Assembly: GCA_963971405.1 (NCBI GenBank)
Contig: OZ020490.1
Coordinates: 34,621,464 to 34,685,463, forward strand
Reading direction: 5' to 3'
DNA from: Psococerastis gibbosa
Taxonomy: Eukaryota; Arthropoda; Insecta; Psocodea; Psocidae
Length of the DNA stretch: 64,000 nt
Shown: positions 22,921 to 33,200 of the stretch, piece after piece
Layout of the letters: the number at the start of each line of letters is the position of its first letter
How positions within the stretch are numbered: position 1 is the stretch's first letter
Made by a program: the position numbers and the translations under genes
The notes under the pieces: model-generated
The model's database searches: none
Seen by the model: only the letters and a program-made list of their open reading frames with translations
What the model was told of the DNA's origin: nothing

Positions 22921-23834
22921 AGGAGACCTGCAAATGACAATAGGCCGGGATAGCATAATATTATTTATTATCACAATAAACAGTCTTAAGAGTAACTCTT
23001 GTAGGCACTAAGCAATTTTATTTGCAATTCCCTTCTTAAATATTGCCAAAGAATAAGCTATTAAGTAGGCTTACTTAGCTGCTTATCGCTATGAAAATCG
23101 AACTTTAGTAGAAATTTTGGGGTTATAAGGCTAGAGTACTATTAAAGAACAATGGGAGAATTTTGTAGGTCGAATAGGTAAACAAATTGACAATCGACCC
23201 ACATAAGTAATAAAATAACCACTAAGGCAACATGACCACTTCTACACATTAAAATTAAGTACCTAAGAAAGTAAGACAGAAAATCGACTTTTTAGTTTTT
23301 AACGACATTTTTTGTAAGCGAAATTCTAGTTGCCAGCAAACAATTACAGTGGACGGCAACTAGCCCAAGTGGGCCAATAAATGAGCTTGCAATCAAACTT
23401 AAACCAAACGAGACTTAGAACTATTCAGAGACAATCGGAAGGCTAAGCCATACAGATGTTTAAAATAAATACCTTTCTAATATCCATTAGAAGAAATGTT
23501 CCTAAGCATTTTGATGGCCTGGCTTGTAAAAAAAAACTGACAGTGATAAAGTGTAAAGAAGAATGAATTCAAAAACTGTGGCCAATGTTTCCGCACAGTT
23601 ATATCAAAACGCAGAGAAGTATTTCTTCTAATTTATTATAGATCTACACTGGATATTTCATGTGAAATTTGGGTTTGTAAAAAACACGGATATAGTGTCT
23701 TATTTGCTTATGCAGTAGTATTCATGAAAATAAGTAAAGCTTCAAAAATTCAAAAATTTGGAACAAATGCTTCAGTAGCAGGTTTCGCATCGATGAGTGA
23801 TAGGTGAATCTGTACAGCTATAGGCGACTAATAC

Positions 23835-23996
23835 CAGGGACGGATCCAGCCCATTTTTTGGGGGGGGGGGGTAGCTGAGGGTCAAAATAGGAAAAACTTA
23901 TGTAGGATCGACTAAATTAGAGAGTAATAACTTAATTTACAATAGATTTACCAAATTTTGGGGGGGGCGACCGCCCCCCCCCTGTATCCGTCCTTG
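23835..23996. mobile_element. hAT-type MITE with G/C runs, copy 3
   Basis: A 162-bp element with ends CAGGGACGGATCCAG and GTATCCGTCCTTG. It is flanked by a perfect 8-bp duplication ACTAATAC at 23827-23834 and 23997-24004. Opposed G and C runs lie near the ends. It is the inverted homologue of 1589-1775. Confidence 0.88.
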
Positions 23997-24769
23997 ACTA
24001 ATACGAGTATTATTAGTATTTGGCGTATTTATGGACATAGTTATGGACCTATTTGTATAGTGGCCCATTGAACCATGCCCTGCCAACGAGCCCATTGGTT
24101 TTTTTGGACATTACTGGTATTGTTTTTGTACAACCCACACCCGCTGCAAGTGGACCAACTGTGACATGCTTACCATTGACATTGGAACAGGCGTTACCTT
24201 GACTTAACCAAGTGCGGGAACGAGTATATTATACAAGTAGGTTATGAAGCAATTACATCTTTTTATGAATTCAAGAGTACTGTAGGCAATTTTATACAGA
24301 TTAGTGAATACGATCTTTTGTGCAGAAGATAAACATGACTACTAGGTAAGCTGATCGGGCAAACACGCTGAAGACCGACACATAACGCCATAAATCTGTT
24401 TCGCATGGAGAAATGACGGAAAAATCCAATGTCTTGATGTCTCAATTTCTCATTGGTTCAGCTCCATATTAATGGAATTATTCTATCAAGAACGGCGTGC
24501 GAACGGCTAGGAGGATAAGTGACCGCCTCAGTACTCGTCTTATATATGATCTCGACGTAGCCAAAAAAACAGGAAAAGTAATAACTGAATAGGTAAGCAA
24601 TGCGCAAAACATGAAAACCTACTTGCTGGTCAACAATGACACAAGATATACTTACTGATTGAGCCATATTTTCAAATAGAGAATAACTTTTCTGGATGGC
24701 TGGATTATTCCACGTTGATGCAACAGTTTTCTAGTGCAAAAGTTCAAAAAGCCAATATATCCTCACCCT

Positions 24770-24925
24770 AAAATAAGAATGGCGTAACCCACATTTTTGG
24801 CGAAATTGAGTTATGATCAGATTTAGTGGCCTTTTCATGAGCTCTACCTTTGGATACGGTATGCAGAAATAAAAATCAATCGTGAAATATAAGGCTTAAA
24901 ATTTTGATTTGGAGGGCGTATCTGA
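24770..24925 (+). repeat. Dispersed repeat D, copy 1
   Basis: Shares a string of words ('cagatttagtggcc', 'tcatgagctctacctttg', 'aataaggct') with 42645-42790 in the same order and strand, at roughly 75 percent identity by eye. Ends and type are unknown. Confidence 0.5.
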
Positions 24926-25318
24926 CTGTTTATAGGAGCAAAAGCATCTTTAAATTTAAAGATAGCATTTATGCTATTATTTCGAAATGTCGCTTTATTA
25001 TAAAAACTCCGCAACAACCAACCAAACAGGAGGCTATTAAAATTCGGCGCCAATCTCTACTCTGCCTCAACCCCAAAAACTACTTGCACGCCGCTGAGTA
25101 TAAGATACAAGATGTTCGCGTGCACGATGAGTTCAACCAATCAAAATTGAGTACCGAGTCCGGGTAGCACGGTTCAATGGCAGTCTCTATTAAATTTTGG
25201 AGTTATTTATAACTCTTCCAAAACCATAGACCTGCCTTATCAACAGCACAAAACAGAACAAGTAACAATAGCTCACAATTTTATAGGAATTCTTATTTTG
25301 TGACACGAAAACTAGGGT
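24926..25318. other. Non-coding gap
   Basis: An open frame runs on the plus strand to a stop near 25167, but no domain or splice structure supports it. No other feature is visible. Confidence 0.4.
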
Positions 25319-25326
25319 GACTAGAC

Positions 25327-25600
25327 CAGGCGCTGATCAAGAATGAGACCAAAGAGGGGGCTAAGATTAAATTTCGAAATATTTTTGAAAAGTAGAGCTG
25401 AAATATTGGGGGTTTACACATTTTCAGAGCAATAAGGGTTTTATATTATAGGTAATTAATACAATCGAGCACAAGGGGGGCCCGGGGGAAATTTGTGAAA
25501 AATAGGACTGAAGTAGTGGGGTTTTACGCATTTTGAGGACCCTAATGGGGGGGGGGGCTAGAGCCCTCATAGCCCCCCCCCCCCCGTAGAACCGCGCCTG
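25327..25600. mobile_element. hAT-type MITE with G/C runs, copy 4
   Basis: A 274-bp element with ends CAGGCGCTGATC and CCGCGCCTG and a perfect 8-bp duplication GACTAGAC at 25319-25326 and 25601-25608. Near its right end an 11-G run faces a 14-C run, able to form a G:C hairpin. The interior shares the 'aaatattgggggtttacacatt' type of block with other decayed elements here. Confidence 0.88.
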
Positions 25601-25608
25601 GACTAGAC

Positions 25609-26322
25609 GCTGGCTACTCTTCTTCGGGTCCCCCAAGCCCCAAGGTGTACTCTCCTTTTCTTATATATTAAGGAAAAGTATCATTTTTCTTCCAAACAGT
25701 TTTAAAATTGACAGTATTACACTTAAATTTTAAAAATTTTACGAAATTATTCATAAATTTGCCGCGGGCGAGCATCTTATACGACGAGTTACCGTGTTGC
25801 GCCCACTACCCATAACTAATCTTACTTCCAAAGAATGAGTGGGCACAGGACTACTGTGCCCCCACCACTGGAACCCGGGAACTCTTTTTTTTTCGCCAAT
25901 CACTCCAACTAAACCTATAAAAGTGTGAGTACGCGGAAAATATATTTTCTCTTTATACTTACTGAACACAGTTAGCTACAATCCGTAGCTAATTTACAGA
26001 ATAAAAAATCCAACTGTACTTAATGAATAACACATCGTCCAATAAAACATTGACATAATCACAAAATTATTAAAACTAAGTTGACACTTAATTCATTTCA
26101 CAAGCAAATTAGCTGAACAAGTCACAAAAGGTTACCCCTGACATCATTCTATTGTTTTTCTTCTAAACACACGCCGATTTCTTATTTTAAACGTATTATT
26201 TGGCTTGCATTGCAACTCAAGAATGCTGCGTAGAATGGGGGAACCCCTTCGCCAAAAAACAACAACAATAAACAGCCTAAAAACAAAAACAAAATTGGTT
26301 CAAATTAGTCATGGTAACACAC
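25609..26322. other. Intergenic gap downstream of the helicase-PARP gene
   Basis: No gene seen. It holds the 3' flank of the minus-strand helicase-PARP gene, beyond its stop at 26323-26325. AT-rich tracts could hold a poly(A) signal but I cannot assign one. Confidence 0.4.
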
Positions 26323-29300
26323 TTAAGCATGTTTATACTCGATAATGAATTCAGGAAGACACCGATATCGATCATACAGAACAAATTCTTGATGTCTATA
26401 ATTCGCAGCATTTCCGCCAGTTTTTCTTCCGGAAACAGCAATAACAGAATCAAATAGTTTTGTAGGATTCGCGGCATTGACCGGCGGTGGGCGTCGTAAC
26501 TGGTTAAGAGAAGAGTTAGTTTTATATGGATTCCCTAAAATGACTCGCGCCAGGAACATCATATGAATCTCACCGGTAGTATATTGATCAGACTTATCGG
26601 CATTCTCAGCGAAATAAATCCCAGCTCCGTACATCCCTTCCATACTGGCCACTCTCTCGTCAAAGCCTGTTTTTGCAATGATATCCGCGACCTCTGAGCC
26701 CTTCGTTCCATGGAAAAGCATACATTCATTAACGTCTCTGTTCAGCTTCATGTCTCGCATCCAGTCTACGTTAGTATCGACCTCGAAACCCAGTGGCTGT
26801 GTTTTACTTTTCATGACAGTTGTTATGTGGTGCAAATACATGGTATACATTTCTTTATCAAATATCCGGCGAACTCTGGTTACTTTGAATTTACGAAATC
26901 GTTTCCCGTCTGCGTCCCTACCCCGTCCCAAATCCTCACGATCCAAAACAGAGTCGTTCATTAAATCTTCGATTTTTCCACCAAATTCTTTAGTTACATC
27001 GTGTATTCCAGGTTTTCTTTCGGGAGGAAGGAATTTGGCAAATTTGTTCATTATTTTCATCTTTGTCTCCTTCCGTTCCATTTCGATCTTTTTGAATAAT
27101 TTAGTAAAATCGTTCGGATGATCGAACTGGAGTTGCTTACCGGAAATAGTAATGGTTAATTCTTTCCCAACCTTACCTCTGATCCGGAAGTACTCAATCG
27201 CTTTTTTCCATGAAGTGTTTGCTTCGAACAAACTGCTGCAACCAAATACGTAGAGCCCACGCTTGGCGCGGGAGAGGGCGACGCAGGCACGATTGGGTGA
27301 GCCCAAAAAGCCGAGTGAAGACTTGAATTTGTCCAAATCCTCACTGGCGCTTCTGGTGAGGCTCAAAAATATAAAGTCATTTTCGTCACCCTGAAAACGG
27401 TCAATAGTGCATACATTGACCCCTTCGATTTGATCCTTGGCAAGTAACTCTTTAATCTTCCTAGCCTGCCCAAGGTATCCAGTAATAATGCTTATCTTGC
27501 GTGCCTGAATATCTGCCAGGTCTACCAATACGTGAACTGCTCCAACAAGCATGGCCCCTTCATATTCGTTTTCAAACGAAGTTCCGTTCGGGGGGTTACG
27601 CGCCGGAGCGTCGTGCGTCCACCAATACAAGTGACCGAGTTTGGCAAACGCCTCCGGCAACCGAGGATCCTCTTTAGTTGGTATGATTTCGTGATCGTAA
27701 AACCGGGAAAACAGGGGCACCAGAGACTGAGGACCACGCCTATGATATCGCAACTGAGAGATCGGGTAGTCATTTTTTGCAAGTCGTTCAAAAATGCTGA
27801 CGCCTAAGTTGAATTTCTTAGCCAAACGGTAATGGTGTACTTGAGGTGGCAGTTGTCTGTGATCTCCTATAAGAACCAGGTGCTTGACGCTCGATGGAAG
27901 TGCGGCAATCAACTGTGCTTCTAGAATTTCAGCCGCTTCCTCAACAATGACAACTTCAGGACCCAGGCGCGAGATAACTCCCATTTTTAAACAGCATCCG
28001 GTGATGGTGCACCCGACGATATCCCTACTCTTCAAGAAATCAATGTTTCTCCCCTCCTCCAAAACCTTCACTTGCTCGTAGAATCCTTTATAATAGTTCA
28101 AACCTTCTGCCAGATTCTCGCTCTTTTCCTTCTGCCATTCCCGAAGCCAGCTTGATAACAGAACATAGCGTCCTTCAGGTGACAGAGACCACACATCACA
28201 CACTCTGCGAACATCCTGTTCCCGACGATGAGGCTCGAGGTAGGCTATACTTTCTTGTAACTTCGAGTACAATGCCTTGCGCCCCTGGGAAATTTTTACA
28301 AAACTGATTTTTGATTCGGAACCCACGAAGCGTTCTGCCAGGATATCATTCCATTCGTCCTCATCCGGTTCTTCCTCTTCTTCTTTTGGTACTTTAGCGG
28401 TGCGCATGAACAACGACCGTAGTGGGGCCGGCAGAAACTTTGTTGAATCCTCTTCGGATAGCCACTGCCTCAAAGACATATTAAGCAGTTTTTCTGCTGT
28501 TTTCGGGATTTTGACAACATCAGATACTGCATTGGTAACTTCCTCACGAGACAAATATTCCACTGGACTCTTAATTAATTCTTCGTAATTTTTGACAAAA
28601 TTTTTGAGCAGCAAAGAGTGCAATTGTTGCTGCTCAACCGTTCCTTTTTGAAGCAAGAACTCGAGAAGAATTTTCGTCGTAAAATTACCTGACAATTCCG
28701 TAGCGACGTCTTCGAGCTTTTCTTTTATGCTCTGAACTTGAGCGTTTGCCTCTCTGAGACTTTTTATTTTTTCCCGCGAAAAAAATGGCTTTGCCTTCTC
28801 ATGAAGGTTGTGCAAATTGTACTCTGCTATTTTCTCCGACATACTTTTTCCACCAATGCGTACCAGAGACTTAGTGAATTCTAGGCAGCCCTCAAGAATG
28901 CTATCAAGAGCGTGGTTTTTATAAGTCATAATAAGAATAGGACCCTCAAAGTGCTTTGATTGGAGCATAGCTTTTACGAGATTCTTGCCGACAAACGTTT
29001 TCCCGCATCCCGGAGGACCCTGAATCAAGGAAAACCTGTTCTTCAGCGAGGACTCTGCTGCAGCCCTCTGACTTTCATCCACATGCAAGTTGCGTGAAGT
29101 ATCAATTTTGGAGAAATCTAACGAGGATGGTTGCGGTACAGTGGACTTAAGCAGGATTTCGGATTCAAACGGAAATTGATATTCCGGCAAATTTTGAAGC
29201 CGCGTGAGCACAGGCCGGAACGCGTTATAGTAAGTTGGACTCTCCACCATTACTCCGGAACGACAAGAAGTCAGCTGTTGGAAACCGGACACTAGTAATT

Positions 29301-31048
29301 CTGCACTCGGCAAACCATCCGCATCTTTTCCGCAAGTGTCAGCATAATTGTTACCTACGCCAACGAGCACAATGGAAATTTCTGAGCTGTTCTTTTCCAC
29401 CGATTGCACCGTCGCCCAGATCGGATTCGAAAAACTAGTGTCTATGTCAATACAGACCAAGTTACCGAACATCATATTGGCCCGTGACTTGTGGGGTTTA
29501 TATTGAACTTGTACGAGGATAGTCCCATCGGCAATGGCGTAGCCTATCACTTTCACTTCTGTGTGAACGTATGGGGAATTTAACGACTCCAGCCGAACTC
29601 TGGCAATGCGATCGCGAATAGAAGCAAAACACTCCTCCCGCAACAGTCTAAAATGCACACTCAAAAATTCTTCGGCCGATTCCCAAGGACCTTCAATTCT
29701 ATTTGGCACTAGATGCGACTCGAGTTGATGCAAATTTTGCACCTGTTTGTCCACTGAAGATTCCCCAATTAGCGTACTTATCACTCCAGCTAATTCGTCC
29801 ATAATAGGTATTAGGGGAATTTTTCGGAAATATTGAGCCACAAGCGATTGTCCTTGAGAATTCGACCGCGCGAAGCAACTTTCTAACAACACAAGCAGCC
29901 CAGCACAATCGTCCACGTAAAAATCCCGGAGCAAGTGACACACTGGCTCAAGCCGCTTAGTGGCAGAAACCAACAATTTAATAAGTCGCTTAATACTCGG
30001 TACATCTCCGTTTGTGTAGTCATGAGCTAGACGCCCAAGAAATCTGCTTTCCTTGGAAGCAATAAGGTCTAGAATCTCTTGGAAACGAAGCTGATGGTTC
30101 CGATCTCCATAAGAAAGAGCCTCATGTTCAGGAGGAAGAATTTTGCCCAGAAGCAAAGTCATCGATTTGTGATCCAGGTTTTGGGCCTGGGACAGAACAG
30201 TTGCGAAAAATGGCCTCCAAGAAAAATAGAGTTTTTCAACAACAGCTTCATGAGTTAGATATTCGGGTAACATCTGGAAAGCCGAGCAAACATCCTGGGA
30301 TGTGACTACTAGATACTCTTTCGGCCTCGCCCAGAGGACTACTAGCCTATTCTGGGATTTATCCTCCTTAACACCCAGGAGTAAACTTGTAAAGCTGGCG
30401 ATGATAGGCACAGAAGGATCGGACATATGCCGGGGGTAACAACAGACAAGTTGGTTCAAGAAAGGCTTTTCCTCAATCCTTACCGTATATCTGTCGGCAG
30501 ACACTCTTAAAACTACCCCCTTAACACTCGCCATTGACCTAAATTCATTTTTTAAACGCCCTTGATTTTCCGATGATTTACCTGATTTTTTTGACTGAGT
30601 TTTAAACCCGTCCCCATCACCAGGAGGCTTTACTGATTCAGCAGCAGCATCCACCTGATGCTTAGTTATTTTTATCAGCCCTTGGGTATCTTTTGATTTT
30701 TTTTTCCGTAACCTGGGTGGTCGGATCTCTGGACCTATATTATTTGGATCGTTTATCTCCATCAACTTAGGTATTTGCGCTCTTTTTGGTTGCGTAACTG
30801 AGTTGTCGCCTGCTGCAGTCATATTAGGCGCACAATCCTCCGGTTCTTGAGACCTAGACATTCCCGGCCGGATCTCAGCGTCGTTTATGATTCCGACTTG
30901 GTTGCTTGGCTTGGATGTTTGTAAGCTGTCTTGCTGGTGGTTTACCCCCGGAATGGCAGGGATTGAAGCAGGAACAACGTCTTGAGAACTACATCTCCAT
31001 GACATGTCTATTTTTCTTGACTTGGACGGAGAGCCCACTTCATCAGAG
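26323..31048 (-). CDS. ZNFX1-like RNA helicase fused to a PARP domain, main exon
   Basis: One open exon of about 1,575 codons ending in TAA at 26323. The segment to about residue 170 is polar and probably disordered. Residues 170-660 resemble the region before the helicase in ZNFX1-type proteins (HFRLLREE near 460). The SF1 helicase has Walker A GPPGCGKT (28996-29019, about residue 675), motif Ia MTYKNHALD, Walker B-like VEEAAE (about 1030), LIGDHRQLPP, FQGDENDFIFLS and ALSRAKRGLY (about 1255). The C terminus (about 1400-1571) is a tankyrase-like PARP with His in FHGTK, Tyr in GAGIYFAENADKSDQYT and Glu in HQEFVLYD, the H-Y-E set of polymer-forming enzymes. No NF-X1 zinc fingers are seen. The minus strand reads CTTACTTTCAG at 31049, a splice acceptor; the frame has no early ATG, so translation starts in an upstream exon. 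Antiviral or small-RNA roles are known for ZNFX1 and only inferred here. Confidence 0.92.
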
Positions 31049-31289
31049 CTGAAAGTAAGAAAAATTATATTAACGGAAGAGTAATTTAAATTTAAATTAG
31101 GTCAAAACAGCGCTTCAAGACTTTGTGTCTATCATAAAACCGCTGGATGGAATTGTCCGTCCAGCGCGGGAATCAGTAACGCTGCCCCTGTAATGCCCAG
31201 CTCCGACTGGAATTTAACACAGAATAGCATCCCTAATGAGTGCAGGTAAAGCAAAATTTTATGGTTTTTGTCCCAGCAAACAGCCTCAC

Positions 31290-31610
31290 AATGTTGAATC
31301 CACGAAAGCAGAGCGTGTTTCAAACTGCGGCAAACTTGGTAGTATGCACAGCGTTGGCAGGGGATGAGCATGGTGGGACATGATAACGCGCTGAGACTAT
31401 ACCAGTCCTAGTCACCTCCGATTTAATCGTGTGACTTTACTATGTTGACCAAGTGGTTCAGAATCCACTATAATCAGGAGATCCACCCTGTCAGTCGACT
31501 CCCCTTCACCCCGAGGTGAAGGAGTCTACCCTTAGTGTGCCTCAAGTTAATAAATAGATTCGCTTCCCCCGCATAAGCTTAAAGCCGAATGCTGCAAGTA
31601 GCCGTTAGAA
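31290..31610 (+). mobile_element. SINE-A copy 4, diverged
   Basis: An older copy in the helicase-PARP intron, antisense to the gene. It retains 'gtttcaaactgcgg', 'gcacagcgttggcagggg', 'cacctccgatttaatcgtgtgac' and 'ctcaagttaa' in order. The long stem arms are decayed (GGGGATGAGCATGG and CTATGTTGACC). Confidence 0.75.
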
Positions 31611-31892
31611 AAGAATTGTTTAAGAATTCACCCCTAGTTATATACCTGTATATAACAGGGGTGAATTCTATATATATATAGTTAGTTAAATGTCAGTGTT
31701 ATAAAATCCATATAATATTGCAATATATTGAATATAAAAATGAGTTTGTTAGGTAGTGAGTGCTATACCCTCGCACGCGCCTCTGGCATCAGCGGGCACT
31801 TCAGCTTTTATAACTGCAAAGGCTTTCACGGCCGGAGTCGAATGAGGAACCAGTAGAATCCGGGCTGATGGGCCGTGGTCGAAGTGAAAGTG

Positions 31893-31940
31893 AACTTCCA
31901 AACGTTTCGTCAACATCTGCGGTCGACATCTTCAGTGGAA
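31893..31940 (-). ncRNA. Hammerhead-ribozyme-like motif
   Basis: On the minus strand the order is TTCCA, CTGAAGA (matching CUGANGA), a stem GTCGAC/GTTGAC with a 7-nt loop, GAAA, CGTT, TGGAA. The flanking TTCCA and TGGAA can pair as stem I, so this matches the type I hammerhead layout with a minimal stem III known from Penelope-like elements and retrozymes. The homologous sequence at 53135-53175 has GTCAAC/GTTGAC, a change that keeps the stem paired, but its CTGAAGA is damaged. Cleavage activity is not shown. Confidence 0.5.
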
Positions 31941-32029
31941 CTGCGTAGACTTCTAAGATTGTATCTCGGAGGCTCAGCAGCGACTGTGAGGGCAGGAGGT
32001 TGTGCTCTGAAATTTATACTAAGATGCGG

Positions 32030-32235
32030 GGTGGTGGGGGGTGGAGGCGGAGTCATCCTCGCTCCTGATTGGCTCCCTTGGTTGAGGTAGTAGCCACTAC
32101 ACCACGCCACCTAGGCCATTCTTCCGCCGCTAGCTTCCAGTCTCGGGTGCCGGTGGCGTTCTCATCTTGGAGCACTTGGTCTCTCCACCTTAGTCTTGGC
32201 CTACCGGGACGCCTAGGGTGGTTGAAGGTGTCTTA
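32030..32235 (-). pseudogene. LINE ORF2 C-terminal fragment
   Basis: The minus strand encodes [19 protein letters not shown] and, further on, [15 protein letters not shown], the common carboxy-terminal tail of LINE-encoded reverse transcriptases. A related fragment lies at 44610-44760. The hammerhead-like motif lies just downstream on the same strand, so both may belong to one retroelement remnant. No RT core is present. Confidence 0.65.
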
Positions 32236-32439
32236 AAAAACCAGCTTCGGGGTCCTTTCCCCTTGCATACTGTACACTGTATACTCACCGCAAGTAAATT
32301 AACAAGATACTCTTATATCTACAGACCAATTATTTCGTAACCAACAATTATTACACTAGTATTAGCCTAAAACGGAAAAATCCGGGTAAATGAGCCCCGC
32401 TCGATCTTAAAGAGGACTTTGTTTCGTCCCTTACAGCGG

Positions 32440-32600
32440 CCGACATCTTCGATGGCCCTACGCAGACTACATAGCCTCCGATCTCCGTCAATAAATCCGT
32501 CAGGACATGAAGAGCAGATTAGTCGATTCGAATCCCATAAGTCATGATACATTTCCTGACCATGCTTCGGAGGGTATATAAAGCAGGCGGTCACGGACCT
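32440..32600 (+). mobile_element. SINE-B copy, diverged
   Basis: Contains a B-box-like GATTCGAATCCC followed by 'gaccatgcttcggagggtat' and 'aaagcaggcggtcacgg', matching the SINE at 12637-12897. A (ctta)n tract follows at about 32620. Further homology ('ttcataaccctaactccactag') at 32757-32780 suggests the SINE end was separated by another insertion. Confidence 0.65.
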
Positions 32601-33042
32601 TCCTATAGTTGAGTGTATACTTGCTTACTTACTTACTTTGTCCGGGCATAGGACACGTTGATTCAAAACGTAGCGGCCTGGATGACCTTGTCATTGGCGT
32701 CTGAAAGATCTGTCTGGGACACAGCTTGATTGTGCTGTTGAGTGTATGAAGGGGGCTTCATAACCCTAACTCCACTAGGTTGGCTTAGTAATAGAAAAGT
32801 CATCATTTATTTATTTATCAACCTTGTTATTGGCCCACCGTCAATTATTCATTATTTTTATTTTGTTGTGTTAATTTCGTTGATAACTGAAAAAATTTCA
32901 AGGCGAAGGAGAGTGCAGGCTGGCGCGATATGGCAGAGCTGGCCGTAGCGCCAGGGAGTAAGTAAGTGAGATGGACTTGTTAACTTTATAATCTGGATGA
33001 CTATGTTTGTATACTTAAATGAAGCCAAGACTTTGTGCCTAC

Positions 33043-33200
33043 CTTTCATTCATAGACAAAAAATTATCCATGTCTTCAATAATGTTCGAGACGGCATCAT
33101 TGGTGTTTCTGTCATAGTCTAACATTGATGTTTCCTCCATGGCGGCGACAGCAAGAGTCCCATCATCCATAATATCAGCAAGATTGAGATCGTCAAACGC
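33043..33200 (-). CDS. Upstream exon of the helicase-PARP gene
   Basis: On the minus strand a pyrimidine-rich TTTTTTTCAG precedes the segment and GTAGGC follows it. The 158-nt exon is open and acidic (AFDDLNLADIMDDGT, then ETSMLDYDRNTNDAVSNIIE). It ends with GAA AG, which joins C-TCT-GAT at 31048 to give AGC and keeps frame into the main exon. Exact phase match on one strand is good evidence that the two are spliced; the intron would be 33042-31049. The exon starts in phase 0 at an acceptor, so another 5' exon is expected, although internal ATGs exist. Confidence 0.65.

Noticed and set aside
26678..27121. Plus-strand open frames opposite the helicase-PARP gene
   Set aside because: They are shadows of a strongly conserved minus-strand coding sequence; the same positions carry PARP motifs on the minus strand.
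31036..31038. Start of the helicase-PARP protein at this GTG
   Set aside because: Animal nuclear genes rarely use GTG. The open frame continues upstream to a splice acceptor at 31049 and joins another exon in phase.
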